DNA from: an uncultured Ruminococcus sp.
GTDB taxonomy: Bacteria > Bacillota > Clostridia > Oscillospirales > CAG-272
Length of the DNA: 5,471 bases
Direction of reading: 5' to 3'
NCBI GenBank assembly: GCA_902791785.1
Contig: CADAXH010000099.1
Location: 1 to 5,471 of the forward strand
The position numbers and the translations under genes are program-made. The notes under the pieces were generated by a model, which saw only the letters and a list, made by a program, of their open reading frames with translations, was not told the origin of the DNA and searched no databases. The number at the start of each line of letters is the position of its first letter. The stretch's first letter is position 1. Positions 5,165-5,471 of the stretch are shown piece by piece.

Positions 5165-5380
5165 ATGCCATTCAAATTTAATATTACTAAAAATTTGGGA
5201 GTTTTATCCGAGACCGCTTCCGGATACAAGAAAGAACTCAATCTTGTAAGCTGGAACGGAAATGAGCCTAAATATGACATCCGCGTTTGGGATGCTGCTC
5301 ATGAAAAACCGGGTAAAGGTGTTACTCTGAGTGAAGAAGAAGTCGAAATTTTAAAAGACTTGCTTGCGAAGAAGGACTGA
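5165..5380 (+). CDS. YdbC/PC4-like single-stranded nucleic-acid-binding protein
   Basis: 71 residues. The sequence GVLSETASGYKKELNLVSWNG (12-32), then PKYDIRVWD (35-43), H46 and GKGVTLSEEEVEIL (50-63), is the signature of the bacterial YdbC family. This family shares the fold of the eukaryotic coactivator PC4 C-terminal domain; members bind single-stranded DNA as dimers, with possible roles in transcription or repair. Basic and aromatic residues such as K22, K23, W30 and K36 would face the nucleic acid. The ATG at 5165 has AAAGGA seven bases upstream and gives the usual family N-terminus (MPFKFNI). An in-frame ATG at 5126 adds 13 residues, but its AGAGGTG lies at or before the predicted transcription start. 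It is a monocistronic unit with its own promoter and terminator. Confidence 0.85.
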   Translation: MPFKFNITKNLGVLSETASGYKKELNLVSWNGNEPKYDIRVWDAAHEKPGKGVTLSEEEVEILKDLLAKKD

Positions 5381-5381
5381 T

Positions 5382-5430
5382 AACAAAAGAGCCGAGGTCG
5401 TTTGATCTCGGCATTGTTATATCTGTTTTG
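5382..5430 (+). terminator. Terminator of the YdbC-like gene
   Basis: GCCGAGGTC (5391-5399) pairs with GATCTCGGC (5404-5412) in a 9-bp stem (one G-U) with a GTTT loop. Outer bases ATAACAA/TTGTTAT can extend the stem, and a loose T-rich tail follows. The remaining bases to 5471 show no gene or signal I can support. Confidence 0.8.
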
Positions 5431-5471
5431 GCGTTATTCTTTTCGGAAACTTGATTTTTTTGGCACTTTCC

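Overview
The window is AT-rich and carries compact genes with strong GGAGG-type ribosome binding sites, near-consensus TTGACA/TATAAT promoters and hairpin-plus-T-tract terminators. The proteins (XRE plus ImmA pair, a Y-family polymerase of the DMNNF/DECWLD type, DUF3737, a YdbC-like protein) are of types I associate with low-GC Firmicutes, most likely a Clostridia/Lachnospiraceae- or Ruminococcus-like gut bacterium. This assignment comes from protein style and signals only; no rRNA or marker gene is present. No transposase, integrase, tRNA or CRISPR array is visible.

Left module (13-1450, minus strand): a consensus promoter with an 11-bp-arm palindrome filling its spacer drives an XRE-type DNA-binding protein and, overlapping it by 11 bp, a DUF6036/AbiEii-like nucleotidyltransferase. 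The unit ends in a bidirectional terminator. The layout (autoregulated DNA-binding protein first, nucleotidyltransferase second) resembles toxin-antitoxin or abortive-infection loci.

Central module (1452-4106): two divergent transcription units. On the minus strand are an XRE repressor-like protein and an ImmA/IrrE metallopeptidase, joined by a 4-bp GTGA overlap and closed by a long terminator hairpin. On the plus strand are a Y-family translesion DNA polymerase and an 80-residue protein of unknown function. The two promoters share almost the same -35 position, and a TTCACTT/AAGTGAA inverted repeat covers it. The simplest reading is a LexA-independent switch like DdrO/IrrE or ImmR/ImmA: the XRE protein holds both promoters down, and ImmA inactivates it on a signal, perhaps DNA damage, releasing the mutagenic polymerase and its small partner. 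That circuit is inferred, not shown. The pairing of this regulator with a polymerase rather than with mobile-element genes is the most interesting feature of the window.

Right part (4112-5430): a DUF3737 predicted beta-helix protein on the minus strand and a YdbC/PC4-like single-stranded nucleic-acid-binding protein on the plus strand. They are divergently transcribed from separate good promoters, each with its own terminator. All five intergenic gaps (1-114, 1403-1532, 2450-2609, 4985-5164, 5381-5471) are short and mostly filled with promoters, operators and terminators; no stretch over 300 bases lacks a gene.
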